64,000 nt of DNA from DASRJG01 sp964647625 (GTDB taxonomy: Bacteria; Acidobacteriota; Polarisedimenticolia; Polarisedimenticolales; DASRJG01), in NCBI GenBank assembly GCA_964647625.1, contig CAZYHZ010000015.1, forward strand, positions 17,218 to 81,217, read 5' to 3'. Below, piece after piece: positions 7,112 through 15,600 of this stretch. The number at the start of each line of letters is the position of its first letter. Within the stretch, counting starts at the first letter, position 1. Made by a program: the position numbers and the translations under genes. Under the pieces are notes generated by a model, which saw only the letters and a program-made list of their open reading frames with translations, did no database searches and was not told where the DNA came from.

Positions 7112-10030
7112 ATGTCGATGCCTTCGTCACGCCTCGGCGCCGCGAGCCGAGCGTTCTATCTGGCAGTGGTGTTCATAGGGCTGGTCACAGCCCCAGCTGC
7201 GCGCGGCTCCACGGAGACCATTCCTCCGGACGTCCAGCAGGGTATCGAAAACGTGTTGAAGCAAAAGGTCAGCGAGTTGCTCTCGCAAAAAGACGCAAAC
7301 GGTGTGAGCACAAAGCGCGGCACGTATTCTCGGAGCTTCCAGAAGGTCGACGACTCGACGTATCTCGCGACCTTTCACGTCGACACGGTCGAGCCGTCTC
7401 CGGACGATCCCAAGACCGACCGGCTGAGAACGGAGCGCTACGAACTGACGCTCAAAGGGTTCGCCGGCGCACCGTGGAAGATCGCGAAAGAGGATCTCAA
7501 GGAAACCTCTGCGAGCCTCTATCGAGGCTGGTCGGATAACACGGAGTTCTATCAATTCGACAAGCTGGACTTCGATCGCGAAGGCATGAAGGTCTCGGCC
7601 ACCAACGGCCTCCTATGGATGAACACCCGACAGGGCAAGCAACAGGGATTCGTGCTTTATGCGGATGACCTAGCCTACACGTACACACCACCGCCGCAGA
7701 CCGGCTACTACGATTTGATCAAGACACGCCTCGTCAAAGAGCATGCCGAGGATCTCGTCTTCAAGCCTGAGCGACTGGAAGTGAAGTGTGATTCCACCAC
7801 GTGTAAGGAGCTATTTCCCGCGATCTTGACGGGTCTCAAGAAGATATCCGCCGACGGCCCAAGCAGCGGCAACGGATCGCGCAATGGGGACGCGTTTCGT
7901 AATGGGTTCGATCGCGACACCAAGGAATTTCAGAAGAATCGTCGCGATTACCCCTTCAGTGGATTCTGGCTCATGCCGGAACAGGATCGTCGTTACTGGA
8001 CGTTCATCATCAAGAAGGACGGGAAGCGCAACGGCGACGACGATTTCTTGACACTCAGCTACGACAACTGGGAGCCATGGGAAGTTCGGTTCTATGCGAC
8101 CGGGTTCGGCGCATACACGATGGGAACCCCATACGGGCTCAATTACGGTACGCCGCTGTTTGCCTACTATGCCAAGGACGTGCGCGGGAGCGCTATCCCA
8201 CCGGACGTGCTGGAGCGCCGTGATGATGTCGAGGCCAGAGATTACGAACTGGATTCGGTCAAGGGAGCGGTCGACATCGCGTTAGACGAGGATCTGGCCC
8301 TGGACGGGGATGTCACCTACGGCCTGACCGCGAAGCGCGATCTTTCAGCGCTTCCCTTCACGATCGCTCGCGCGAACGTCGCGGACGACCTGAAGGATGC
8401 GAAGAATCCGAGACTATTCGTGAATTCGATCCAGGATGGCTCAGGACGGGAATTGACGTGGGTGCGTCGCGGTCCCTTTGACGGTTTGGTGCTTTTCCCT
8501 AAGCCGGTCCCCGCAAATACGAAGCTGACGCTGCGGATGCAATTCAGGAGCCTGGACAGCATTCACAAGGTGAATCCATCGTTCTCTGCGGTCGATCGCA
8601 ATGGTTGGTTGCCGCTGGTTCGGTTCGCAGACTTCATCGATACGTTCGATCTGACGGTGCGCACTCCAGACCGGTTTACAGTCCTCGGCATCGGGAAGAA
8701 GATCTCCGACGATACGGACGGTAAGATCCGCACGACACGGTGGACGGCCGAAAAACCGGTCAGTTTCCCGACGATCATCTATGGCGACTACCTGACCGCG
8801 AAGTCGGATCATGAAGTCAAGAAATCCGATGGATCGCAGATTCCGGTCAACGTCTACGTGGACAAGGTGAGCACCAACGCTCTCGATACCAAGATTATCG
8901 ACACGCACGAGGGCACCCAAGGCCAGGCGCAGGAATTGGCCGATTCCTATAATTCCGGCGCGCGCGACATCCGGGGCAAACAACTCTCGCCTATCGCAGT
9001 TCAAGCAGCCGTTGCGATCGAGCTCTATCAGAAGCTCTATGGCATCGACTATCCGTTCGCGAAGCTCGACCTCGTCGCCGATCCGCTCGGCTCGTTCTAT
9101 GGCCAGGCGCCATCGTCGATCATCTATTTAGGTTTCGGCGTATTTCGAGGCGAAGGAGCCGTTGCGGCTGGCGGGATGTTCGAAGGCGGGGCCAGTCTCG
9201 CAAAATTCAACAAAGACACCGTGGCGCACGAAACGGGCCACCAGTGGTGGGGCTCAGTGGTATGCAACGCGAACCAGCGGAACTACTGGTTCGTCGAAAC
9301 GATGGCCGAAGTCTCGTCCGCTCTTTACGTCGAGCAAGTGTACGGGAAGAAGAAATACGACGAGAAGGTCGCGGCCTGGCGAGACAACATCCTGAAGAAC
9401 GACCAGGTCACCAGTGTGCAGAATAATTACACCGTCTGGGCCGGCGAAGGCGGATTTCGGTCGGTGCAATCCAACATCTACGACAAGGGGCCGTACGCGT
9501 TTCACATGTTCCGATCCACGTTTGGGGACGCAAAATTTTACGCACTGCTCAAGGCGATGGCCCAAGAGTTACAGCACAAAGAGATCGTCACGCGGGACAT
9601 CCAAGACGTGATGGAAAAGGTCGTCGGCGGCAACATGGACTGGTTCTTCGATCAATGGATTCGAGGGATCGGAAAACCGCAGTATGCGCTGAACTACACC
9701 TCGAAGCGTAACGAGCAAGGCCGGTGGGTCGTCGACGGCACAATCAAGCAGCGCGTCGTGTACGGCAAGTACAGGGACGTGATGCCGGGCGTCTACTATC
9801 GCGGCGTCGCCCCCCTCACATTCGTCGACGCGAACGGCAAGGAGATGGGGCCGGACAAGATGACGGTCGTCACCCCGGACGGCAAGGAGCAGAAGACCAA
9901 CGGCAAGATCATCGTCCAGGGCGCGGAGACCCCGTTCCGCTTCATCGTCGCGGACGAGCCGGCCCAAGTCTTCTTCAACAAGAACGGCGAGATCCTCGCC
10001 GAGGACACGCTGATCAATCGCAGCTGGTAG
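7112..10030 (+). CDS. secreted M1-family (gluzincin) metallopeptidase
   Basis: The product has 972 residues, starting with a signal peptide (about 1-33, ending near PAARGS). The zinc site is explicit: His706, Glu707 and His710 in HETGHQWWGS, with Glu729 exactly 18 residues later, as in M1 aminopeptidases. No recognisable GAMEN exopeptidase motif is seen; the equivalent region reads GSFYGQAP, so specificity may differ from classical aminopeptidase N. The N-terminal third (about 30-330) is not recognised. AGGGGG precedes the ATG at 7112. Base composition appears less GC-rich than the neighbours until about 9730, after which it becomes host-like (hand counts: 35 of 60 G+C at 8941-9000, 41 of 60 at 9901-9960). 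Confidence 0.88.
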   Translation: MSMPSSRLGAASRAFYLAVVFIGLVTAPAARGSTETIPPDVQQGIENVLKQKVSELLSQKDANGVSTKRGTYSRSFQKVDDSTYLATFHVDTVEPSPDDPKTDRLRTERYELTLKGFAGAPWKIAKEDLKETSASLYRGWSDNTEFYQFDKLDFDREGMKVSATNGLLWMNTRQGKQQGFVLYADDLAYTYTPPPQTGYYDLIKTRLVKEHAEDLVFKPERLEVKCDSTTCKELFPAILTGLKKISADGPSSGNGSRNGDAFRNGFDRDTKEFQKNRRDYPFSGFWLMPEQDRRYWTFIIKKDGKRNGDDDFLTLSYDNWEPWEVRFYATGFGAYTMGTPYGLNYGTPLFAYYAKDVRGSAIPPDVLERRDDVEARDYELDSVKGAVDIALDEDLALDGDVTYGLTAKRDLSALPFTIARANVADDLKDAKNPRLFVNSIQDGSGRELTWVRRGPFDGLVLFPKPVPANTKLTLRMQFRSLDSIHKVNPSFSAVDRNGWLPLVRFADFIDTFDLTVRTPDRFTVLGIGKKISDDTDGKIRTTRWTAEKPVSFPTIIYGDYLTAKSDHEVKKSDGSQIPVNVYVDKVSTNALDTKIIDTHEGTQGQAQELADSYNSGARDIRGKQLSPIAVQAAVAIELYQKLYGIDYPFAKLDLVADPLGSFYGQAPSSIIYLGFGVFRGEGAVAAGGMFEGGASLAKFNKDTVAHETGHQWWGSVVCNANQRNYWFVETMAEVSSALYVEQVYGKKKYDEKVAAWRDNILKNDQVTSVQNNYTVWAGEGGFRSVQSNIYDKGPYAFHMFRSTFGDAKFYALLKAMAQELQHKEIVTRDIQDVMEKVVGGNMDWFFDQWIRGIGKPQYALNYTSKRNEQGRWVVDGTIKQRVVYGKYRDVMPGVYYRGVAPLTFVDANGKEMGPDKMTVVTPDGKEQKTNGKIIVQGAETPFRFIVADEPAQVFFNKNGEILAEDTLINRSW

Positions 10031-10037
10031 GTCCGCC

Positions 10038-10706
10038 CTGATAAAGGTCTACCGACTGACGAAGTCCTACGTCGAGGGCGCGACCGCGCTCAGGGACGTC
10101 AGTTTCGAGGTCGAGCGCGGCGAGTTCGTGTTCGTCACCGGCCCTTCGGGCGCGGGGAAGACGACGCTGCTGCGCCTCATGCTGCGCCAGGAATTTCCGA
10201 CCGAAGGGCAGATCGTGGTCAACGGCCGCAACGTGGTGTCGCTGCCGAGGCGCAAGATCCCGGAGCTGCGCCGCTCGATCGGGGTCGTCTTCCAGGACTT
10301 CAAGCTCATCAAGCGGAAATCCGCGCTCGACAACGTCGCCTACGTGCTCAACGCCGCCGGCGTGCCGCGCTCCGAGCAGCGACGGCGTGCGTATCTCGCG
10401 CTCAAGGGCGTTGGGCTCCAGCATCGATTGAACCTCACGCCGGACCTCCTGTCCGGCGGCGAGCAGCAGCGCGTCGCGATCGCGCGCGCGGTCGTCAACG
10501 ACCCCGAGCTGCTTCTGGCCGACGAGCCGACCGGAAACCTCGATCCGGACCTGGCGGTCGAGATCATGCGTCTGTTCCGCGAGATCAACGCGCGCGGCAC
10601 GACCGTCGTCGTGGCGACGCACGATCGCGACCTGATTCGGCGCATGCAGCGGCGGACGATCTACCTCGAGCAGGGCAAGGTGAGCGACGAGAAGGTTCCC
10701 GTTTGA
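10038..10706 (+). CDS. ftsE: cell-division ABC transporter ATPase FtsE
   Basis: Read from CTG at 10038 the protein has 222 residues, the usual FtsE length, and begins with the family-typical IKVYRLTKSY. Walker A (GPSGAGKTT) starts at residue 35, the signature LSGGEQQRVAIARA and Walker B LLLADEPTGNLD follow. No ATG, GTG or TTG exists in frame between the previous stop and GTG at 10128; starting at 10128 would delete the whole first strand and leave Walker A at the very N-terminus. CTG, with the sequence GGTAGGT just upstream, is therefore the likely initiator. FtsE couples ATP hydrolysis to septal peptidoglycan hydrolysis through FtsX. The stop overlaps the ftsX TTG start. Confidence 0.9.
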   Translation: MIKVYRLTKSYVEGATALRDVSFEVERGEFVFVTGPSGAGKTTLLRLMLRQEFPTEGQIVVNGRNVVSLPRRKIPELRRSIGVVFQDFKLIKRKSALDNVAYVLNAAGVPRSEQRRRAYLALKGVGLQHRLNLTPDLLSGGEQQRVAIARAVVNDPELLLADEPTGNLDPDLAVEIMRLFREINARGTTVVVATHDRDLIRRMQRRTIYLEQGKVSDEKVPV

Positions 10707-11614
10707 GCCCGCTCGTCGCGCATCTCCGGTACTTCGTCAGCGACGCGTTCGACGAATGGAAGCACTCTCCCGGGCCCAACGTCCTCGCGACGGCGACGCT
10801 CGCCGCGGTGTTGTTCGTGGGCGGGGTGAACCTCCTGCTCCTGGCCAACCTCGGCTCGAACGTCGGGCGGTGGAAGAACGACCTCAGGGTCTCGATCTAC
10901 CTCCGCGACGACGCGAAGCCCGCGGACGTCAATGCGCTCCACGACCGGGTCGCCGCGCTCGGCGGCGTCTCCCGGGTCGACCGCGTCGACAAGGACGAGG
11001 CGCTGCGGCGGTTCAAGGCCTCGTTCAAGGACCTCGCCGACGTCCCGTCGGAGCTCGGGGGAAATCCGCTGCCGGCGTCCCTCGAGGTCGTGCTGGCGCC
11101 CGGGCCGGGGTCGCAGGCGGCCGCCAAGGCGGTTCGCGACGCAACGGTGGGCGCTTCGAGCGTCGAGGAGATCCGCTACGATCAGGAGTTCCTCGACCGC
11201 GTCGATGCGCTGCTCGGGGTCGCTCGCTGGGGCGGCGCCCTGCTCGGCCTGGTCGTGCTCACCGCGGTCGCTTTCGTCGTGTCGGGCGTCCTGCGCCTGA
11301 CGGTGTACGCGCGCCGCGACGAGGTCGACATCATGCACCTCGTCGGCGCCCCTGCCATGCTGATCCGCGGCCCGTTCCTCGTCGCGGGCGTCGGGCAGGG
11401 GCTCTTCGGGAGCCTTCTGGCCCTGTTCCTGGTCGAGCTCGCCCGCCGCGGCGTCCGAGGCTACGTCGGGGTTCATTCGGGAGATCTGCTCGACCTGGCC
11501 GCCGGCCGCGCGCTGCCTTTGGGCGCGTCGTCGTTCGTCGTGTTCATCGGCGTGGCGCTCGGGTTCGTCTCGGCGTGGTTCGCGGTCCGGGAAGCGGGCG
11601 AGCGCGATCGCTAG
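10703..11614 (+). CDS. ftsX: cell-division protein FtsX (permease)
   Basis: This 303-residue inner-membrane protein has a short cytoplasmic N-terminus, a first transmembrane helix (about 30-52), a periplasmic domain of about 120 residues and three further helices near 170-195, 220-245 and 275-297, the FtsX topology. The TTG start overlaps the ftsE stop (TTGA), confirming translational coupling. FtsX transmits FtsE activity to periplasmic amidase activators; an M23 lipoprotein in this window (26154-26936) is one possible downstream partner, but that is inference. Its TAG stop directly abuts the stop codon of the convergent gene, leaving no intergenic space. Confidence 0.93.
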   Translation: MSPLVAHLRYFVSDAFDEWKHSPGPNVLATATLAAVLFVGGVNLLLLANLGSNVGRWKNDLRVSIYLRDDAKPADVNALHDRVAALGGVSRVDRVDKDEALRRFKASFKDLADVPSELGGNPLPASLEVVLAPGPGSQAAAKAVRDATVGASSVEEIRYDQEFLDRVDALLGVARWGGALLGLVVLTAVAFVVSGVLRLTVYARRDEVDIMHLVGAPAMLIRGPFLVAGVGQGLFGSLLALFLVELARRGVRGYVGVHSGDLLDLAAGRALPLGASSFVVFIGVALGFVSAWFAVREAGERDR

Positions 11615-14545
11615 CTACCAGTCGTACGTGATGTAGAACTGGCTCCGGAATCCGGAGACGTCGGCATCGACCGGCACGCCGGCGACGATCTGCGTGTACG
11701 GGAACCGCTTGGCCCAGACCCAGTTGAACTGAAGCCCGCCGATAAACAAGAACTGGAAGCCGGTGCCCCAGGAGGCGCGCAGGTCCTCCGGCTGGTTCCT
11801 CGAATGGTCCCACCAGGTGAAAGGAACGACCGGACGAACGATCTGGAGGTCGGGATCGTAGAACTGATTGTTCGGCAGCCACGCGGTTCCGGCGTCGATG
11901 AAGAGGAACCCACGGATGTCGCGGATCGGCCCGAACGGGAATCGCATCTCGTCGACGAACGGGAAGCGCAGCTCGAGGTTGCTCAGCACGAGGTTCGATC
12001 CGTACAGGCTGCGGAAATCGTACCCGCGCAGGTCGTTGAGGCCGCCCAGGCCGTAGAAGATCTGGCGCTCGCCGGTATTCTTGATCCCCAGCGCACGGAA
12101 GGCGAGCAGCGACCGGCGCGTGAGCTGCTTGTAGGAGCGGAACTCGAGCTTGATCTGCTCGATGTTTCCGGGCAGGTCGCCCCCCAGGTTCCAGCCGTAG
12201 GTCACGCCGAAATCGAAGCGGTGCCCCTGGAACGGGCCCCACGACTGGTAGCGCGTCGTGTCTCCGACGATCGAGGGCGACAGCAGGGCGAACCGGTCGT
12301 GCGAGCTGACGAACTGCGGGGTGAGATTGATGTCGTACCCCGTGAAGATGTCCTGGGTGCTGTCGGTGGCCGCGAGGTCGGTCTCGAGCCGGTAGTTGCG
12401 GGTGAACGGGTACTGGACCGTGAACTCGAACCCGGTGTTGCGCTGGACCTGCTGCCGGTTGAGGTTGAAGCCGTTGCTCGAGAGGTAGTAGTCGCGCAAG
12501 TCGAAGACGGCGGCTCCCCAGTGCGTGCGGTGCTGCTGGTTCAGGTAGCTGACGACGAAATTCGAGAAGTCGGACACGCTATAGAACAGGATCCCGATCC
12601 GGTGGTCACCGAGGAGATCCGAGAACTGCAGCCCGACGTTCGACAGGAACGTGCCGTCGTCGGCGACGCCGACCGTGATCGACGGAGCCTCGAGGTCCCA
12701 CTTCAGCTTGTAGGGCTTGGACGTCGCGGTGTCGGCTTTCAGCTTGAGCGGCGGTGAGAACGGCTCGGCTTCGGCGGCGCCGGGCACCGCGGTCTCGGCG
12801 GAGGCCGTCGCCTCGGGCTGGTGGAGCGGCATGCGATACAGCCGGAACGTCCCGTTGAAGTAGGCGGCGAAGGCCAGATACGCATCGCCGCCGCGCGGGG
12901 CCATCTCGACCGGCGAGAAGCAGCCCGCGACGACGTCGGTGTACTGCTTGGTCTCGCCGCTCGCGAGGTTCAGCGCGAAGATGTTGAACACGCCGTTGCT
13001 GCCGCGGTCGGACGAGAAGAAGACGGTTTTTCCGTCCCGCGAGTACGACGGCTGGATGTCGAGCGACGGTCCGAAGGTGAGCTGGGTCTTCCGGGAGGGA
13101 TCCTGGACGTCCACCGAGAAGATTTTCCAGGCCTCGCCGATCCTCCGGTTGTACAGGAGCGTCGCCCCGTCGGCCGCATACCAGGGATTGGCGTCGTAGT
13201 CGTCGTCCTGCGTCAGGTTGCGGATGGCCTTCGATTTCAAGTCGATCTCGAAGATGTCGACGACCCCGTCCTTGTTGCCTTCGAACGCGATCTTCGTCCC
13301 ATCGGGCGAGAACGAGGGGCTCGCGGCCTGGGCGATGCCCGGCAGCGGGATCAAACGCTCGAGCTTGCCGTGGAGCGAATCGTAGATCGCGAGCTCCCTG
13401 CGGTTTTCCTTGCGGACGACGACCGTGATCTCGTCGCCGACCGGCGACCACGACAGGTCGCGCCGCCCCTGGAACGCCTCGGCCACGATGTAGCGGTACT
13501 TGTTGCTCCAGCCTTTCGTGAGGTTCCGGACCTTCTTGCCTTCTTCCGACGGCAGGACGACGAGGTCGAGCTCCATCTGCGGCGTCGCCAGCGCGGCCAC
13601 CAGCTCGCCGCTCGGTGAGATCGTCGGTGAGAACGTGTACATCCCGGGATCGTGGAGCCCGATCTCCTTCCCGTAGTCGTCGGGGCTCTTTTTCTCGAGG
13701 AGCACGGGGTAGTAGCGCTGCCGCAGGAAGCGGTTGAAATTGCGGTTGAACGCCTGGATGTCGATGCCGAAGGCTTCCTTGACCGCCTTCTCGATGTTGC
13801 CGGTCAAGAGGACCTTGCGGTACTCGTAGACGAAGTTGCGAACGCCTTCCTTCCCGAAATCCTTCTCGATGTAGTCGAACACGGCGTGTCCGAACCGGTA
13901 GCTCATGTAGGAGAGCTGATCGAAGGCCTGGATGGGCGGGATCGTGTTGCTGACGACCGCGTCGCGGATGACCATCCGGTCCAGGTTGTCCTCGTCCTGT
14001 CCGAAGTAGGACGCCATGCCCTCGACGAGCCAGATGGGGATCCTCGCGCGCAGCGCGCGGCCCAAGTACCCCTCGAAGAACAGCGAGTACTGGAAGATGT
14101 GGGTCAGCTCGTGCGAGATCAGCTTGTAGAGCTTGTCCGGCGGCTGATCGATCGGAAGCACCATCCGGTTCTGAATCGGCTCGGCGAACGCCCCGACCTC
14201 TTCCGGGAGCTCTTCGGGGACGATGTTGGTCCCCTCGAACTCCCCGTGGGTCTTGTAGATGACCATGGGAACGCGGAACCGCAGCTCGTGGTCGAGCTCC
14301 TTGCTGAGCTTGACGTAGGCGCTCTCGGCGTCCGAGACGACGTCGTCCAGGAACGGCTCGGATTCGGGGTAGTAGTAGATGTCGAAGTGGGGTGCCTTGT
14401 AGACCTTCCAGCGGAAGCGCTCGTACGCGATCTTGTTCTGCCCGAACGTCGAGCCGAACTGCGCGAGCGCGGGGGACGTCATCAGCGCGACCACCGCCAG
14501 GCCGAGCGCGACCATCGTCGCCCGGCGCCGCATCGATATCGTCAT
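11615..14545 (-). CDS. outer-membrane protein: MA-type peptidase, beta-propeller and BamA-like barrel
   Basis: The product has 976 residues and an N-terminal signal peptide ending near ALAQ. Residues about 30-270 resemble a peptidase-MA (gluzincin) domain: His145, Glu146 and His149 form HELTH, and Glu175 in WLVEGMASY is the likely third zinc ligand. The middle part (about 330-620) carries TolB/WD40-like blades, seen as FSPDGTKIAFEGNKDG and YSRDGKTVFFSSDRG. The C-terminal part (about 660-976) looks like an Omp85/BamA-family barrel, with GLGGLNDLRGYD and FLFIDAGTAW, and ends in Trp. GGAG lies 6 nt before the ATG at 14545. A surface or periplasm-facing protease is plausible; the substrate is unknown. 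Confidence 0.85.
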   Translation of the reverse strand: MTISMRRRATMVALGLAVVALMTSPALAQFGSTFGQNKIAYERFRWKVYKAPHFDIYYYPESEPFLDDVVSDAESAYVKLSKELDHELRFRVPMVIYKTHGEFEGTNIVPEELPEEVGAFAEPIQNRMVLPIDQPPDKLYKLISHELTHIFQYSLFFEGYLGRALRARIPIWLVEGMASYFGQDEDNLDRMVIRDAVVSNTIPPIQAFDQLSYMSYRFGHAVFDYIEKDFGKEGVRNFVYEYRKVLLTGNIEKAVKEAFGIDIQAFNRNFNRFLRQRYYPVLLEKKSPDDYGKEIGLHDPGMYTFSPTISPSGELVAALATPQMELDLVVLPSEEGKKVRNLTKGWSNKYRYIVAEAFQGRRDLSWSPVGDEITVVVRKENRRELAIYDSLHGKLERLIPLPGIAQAASPSFSPDGTKIAFEGNKDGVVDIFEIDLKSKAIRNLTQDDDYDANPWYAADGATLLYNRRIGEAWKIFSVDVQDPSRKTQLTFGPSLDIQPSYSRDGKTVFFSSDRGSNGVFNIFALNLASGETKQYTDVVAGCFSPVEMAPRGGDAYLAFAAYFNGTFRLYRMPLHQPEATASAETAVPGAAEAEPFSPPLKLKADTATSKPYKLKWDLEAPSITVGVADDGTFLSNVGLQFSDLLGDHRIGILFYSVSDFSNFVVSYLNQQHRTHWGAAVFDLRDYYLSSNGFNLNRQQVQRNTGFEFTVQYPFTRNYRLETDLAATDSTQDIFTGYDINLTPQFVSSHDRFALLSPSIVGDTTRYQSWGPFQGHRFDFGVTYGWNLGGDLPGNIEQIKLEFRSYKQLTRRSLLAFRALGIKNTGERQIFYGLGGLNDLRGYDFRSLYGSNLVLSNLELRFPFVDEMRFPFGPIRDIRGFLFIDAGTAWLPNNQFYDPDLQIVRPVVPFTWWDHSRNQPEDLRASWGTGFQFLFIGGLQFNWVWAKRFPYTQIVAGVPVDADVSGFRSQFYITYDW

Positions 14546-14559
14546 GGAGATCTCCGGCA

Positions 14560-15576
14560 TCATCCCTTGAACAGCAGACGCGCGTCCGTTCGGGTTCTCG
14601 AGGATACGACCGAGAGCACGTCGGCGGCGATCGAGTTGCCGAGCTCGTAGAACGCGCTGATGGGGTCGTTGGCGCTGCCGTGGAAGATCGCCTGGCGCTT
14701 CATGCGATCGCGGAACAGAAGGCTGCCGTCGGCGCCCCGGAAGTAGAGGACGTCCAGCTCGAACGTGAACTGCTCCTGCTCGACGAACTGCGTCGTCCGC
14801 ACTTTCTGGCCGGTGACGTCGTTGACGACGTCGACGTTCTCGAACCCGGAGGCGTCGCGACGGGTGTAGTGCATCGCGCCCGTCACGATGACGTCCGAGC
14901 CGTACTCGTGTCCGAGCCACTTGAAGAACGCGGCGTTGCCCGCCATCTCGTCGAGCGTCTGCTCCGGCACGGCGGGCGGCGGCGTGATGTCCTGGATCGA
15001 GAACGCCGTGTGCTTACGGAATTCGTTCCTCAGGAAGCGCACCATCTCTTTGTTGACGTCGACGAGCGCGGAGTCGTTCACGAGAAAGCTCGCGACCAGG
15101 ATCGTCTTGACGTCGTCGAGCTTGAGCCGCGGCGGCAGGGGAAGCTCCACCGGAACTTGCACGACGTCGTGCCCCTTTTTCTTCGGATCCGCGGCTTTCG
15201 GCGCCGCGGGGCCATCGGTCTTGGCCCCGTCCGCGGCGTGTCCCCAAAACAGCGACGAGCGCATCGCGTTCTCGCGGATGCGGCTGTCGCGCTCGTCGGC
15301 GGCGACCGCCTGATCGAACAGCGCGCGCGCACGATCCGGAGCGCCGAGCGCTTCTTCGGCGACCGCGAGATTGTTGAGGAGCCGGGCATCGCCGGGGGTC
15401 TGCTTGAGCGCCTGCTCCCAGCGGAACTTGGCCTCGCGCCACTGGCCGTCCTTGGCCATCTCGGTGCCGAACCGCAGCAGCTCGCCCGCGCTGGTCGACG
15501 CGCCGAAGGCCGCGCGCCCCATTCCGAGGAGGACCGCGCACGTTGCGAGAAGCTGGCGCCACCGACGGTGCCGCAT
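14560..15576 (-). CDS. TPR-containing envelope protein of unknown function
   Basis: The 338-residue product has an N-terminal signal peptide (cleavage likely after AAFGA), then one or two tetratricopeptide-like repeats at about residues 31-100. The C-terminal 200 residues are a folded domain that I do not recognise; it contains strands such as KTILVASFLVND and GSDVIVTGAMHYTRRD, reminiscent of assembly lipoproteins. It lies directly upstream of the peptidase/barrel gene (15 nt apart) and probably shares its transcript, so a role in assembling or partnering that outer-membrane protein is a reasonable guess. The ATG at 15576 is preceded by TATTAT six bases upstream and has no Shine-Dalgarno. Confidence 0.75.
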   Translation of the reverse strand: MRHRRWRQLLATCAVLLGMGRAAFGASTSAGELLRFGTEMAKDGQWREAKFRWEQALKQTPGDARLLNNLAVAEEALGAPDRARALFDQAVAADERDSRIRENAMRSSLFWGHAADGAKTDGPAAPKAADPKKKGHDVVQVPVELPLPPRLKLDDVKTILVASFLVNDSALVDVNKEMVRFLRNEFRKHTAFSIQDITPPPAVPEQTLDEMAGNAAFFKWLGHEYGSDVIVTGAMHYTRRDASGFENVDVVNDVTGQKVRTTQFVEQEQFTFELDVLYFRGADGSLLFRDRMKRQAIFHGSANDPISAFYELGNSIAADVLSVVSSRTRTDARLLFKG

Positions 15577-15600
15577 CGTCGCATAATACACTCGCTTTTC

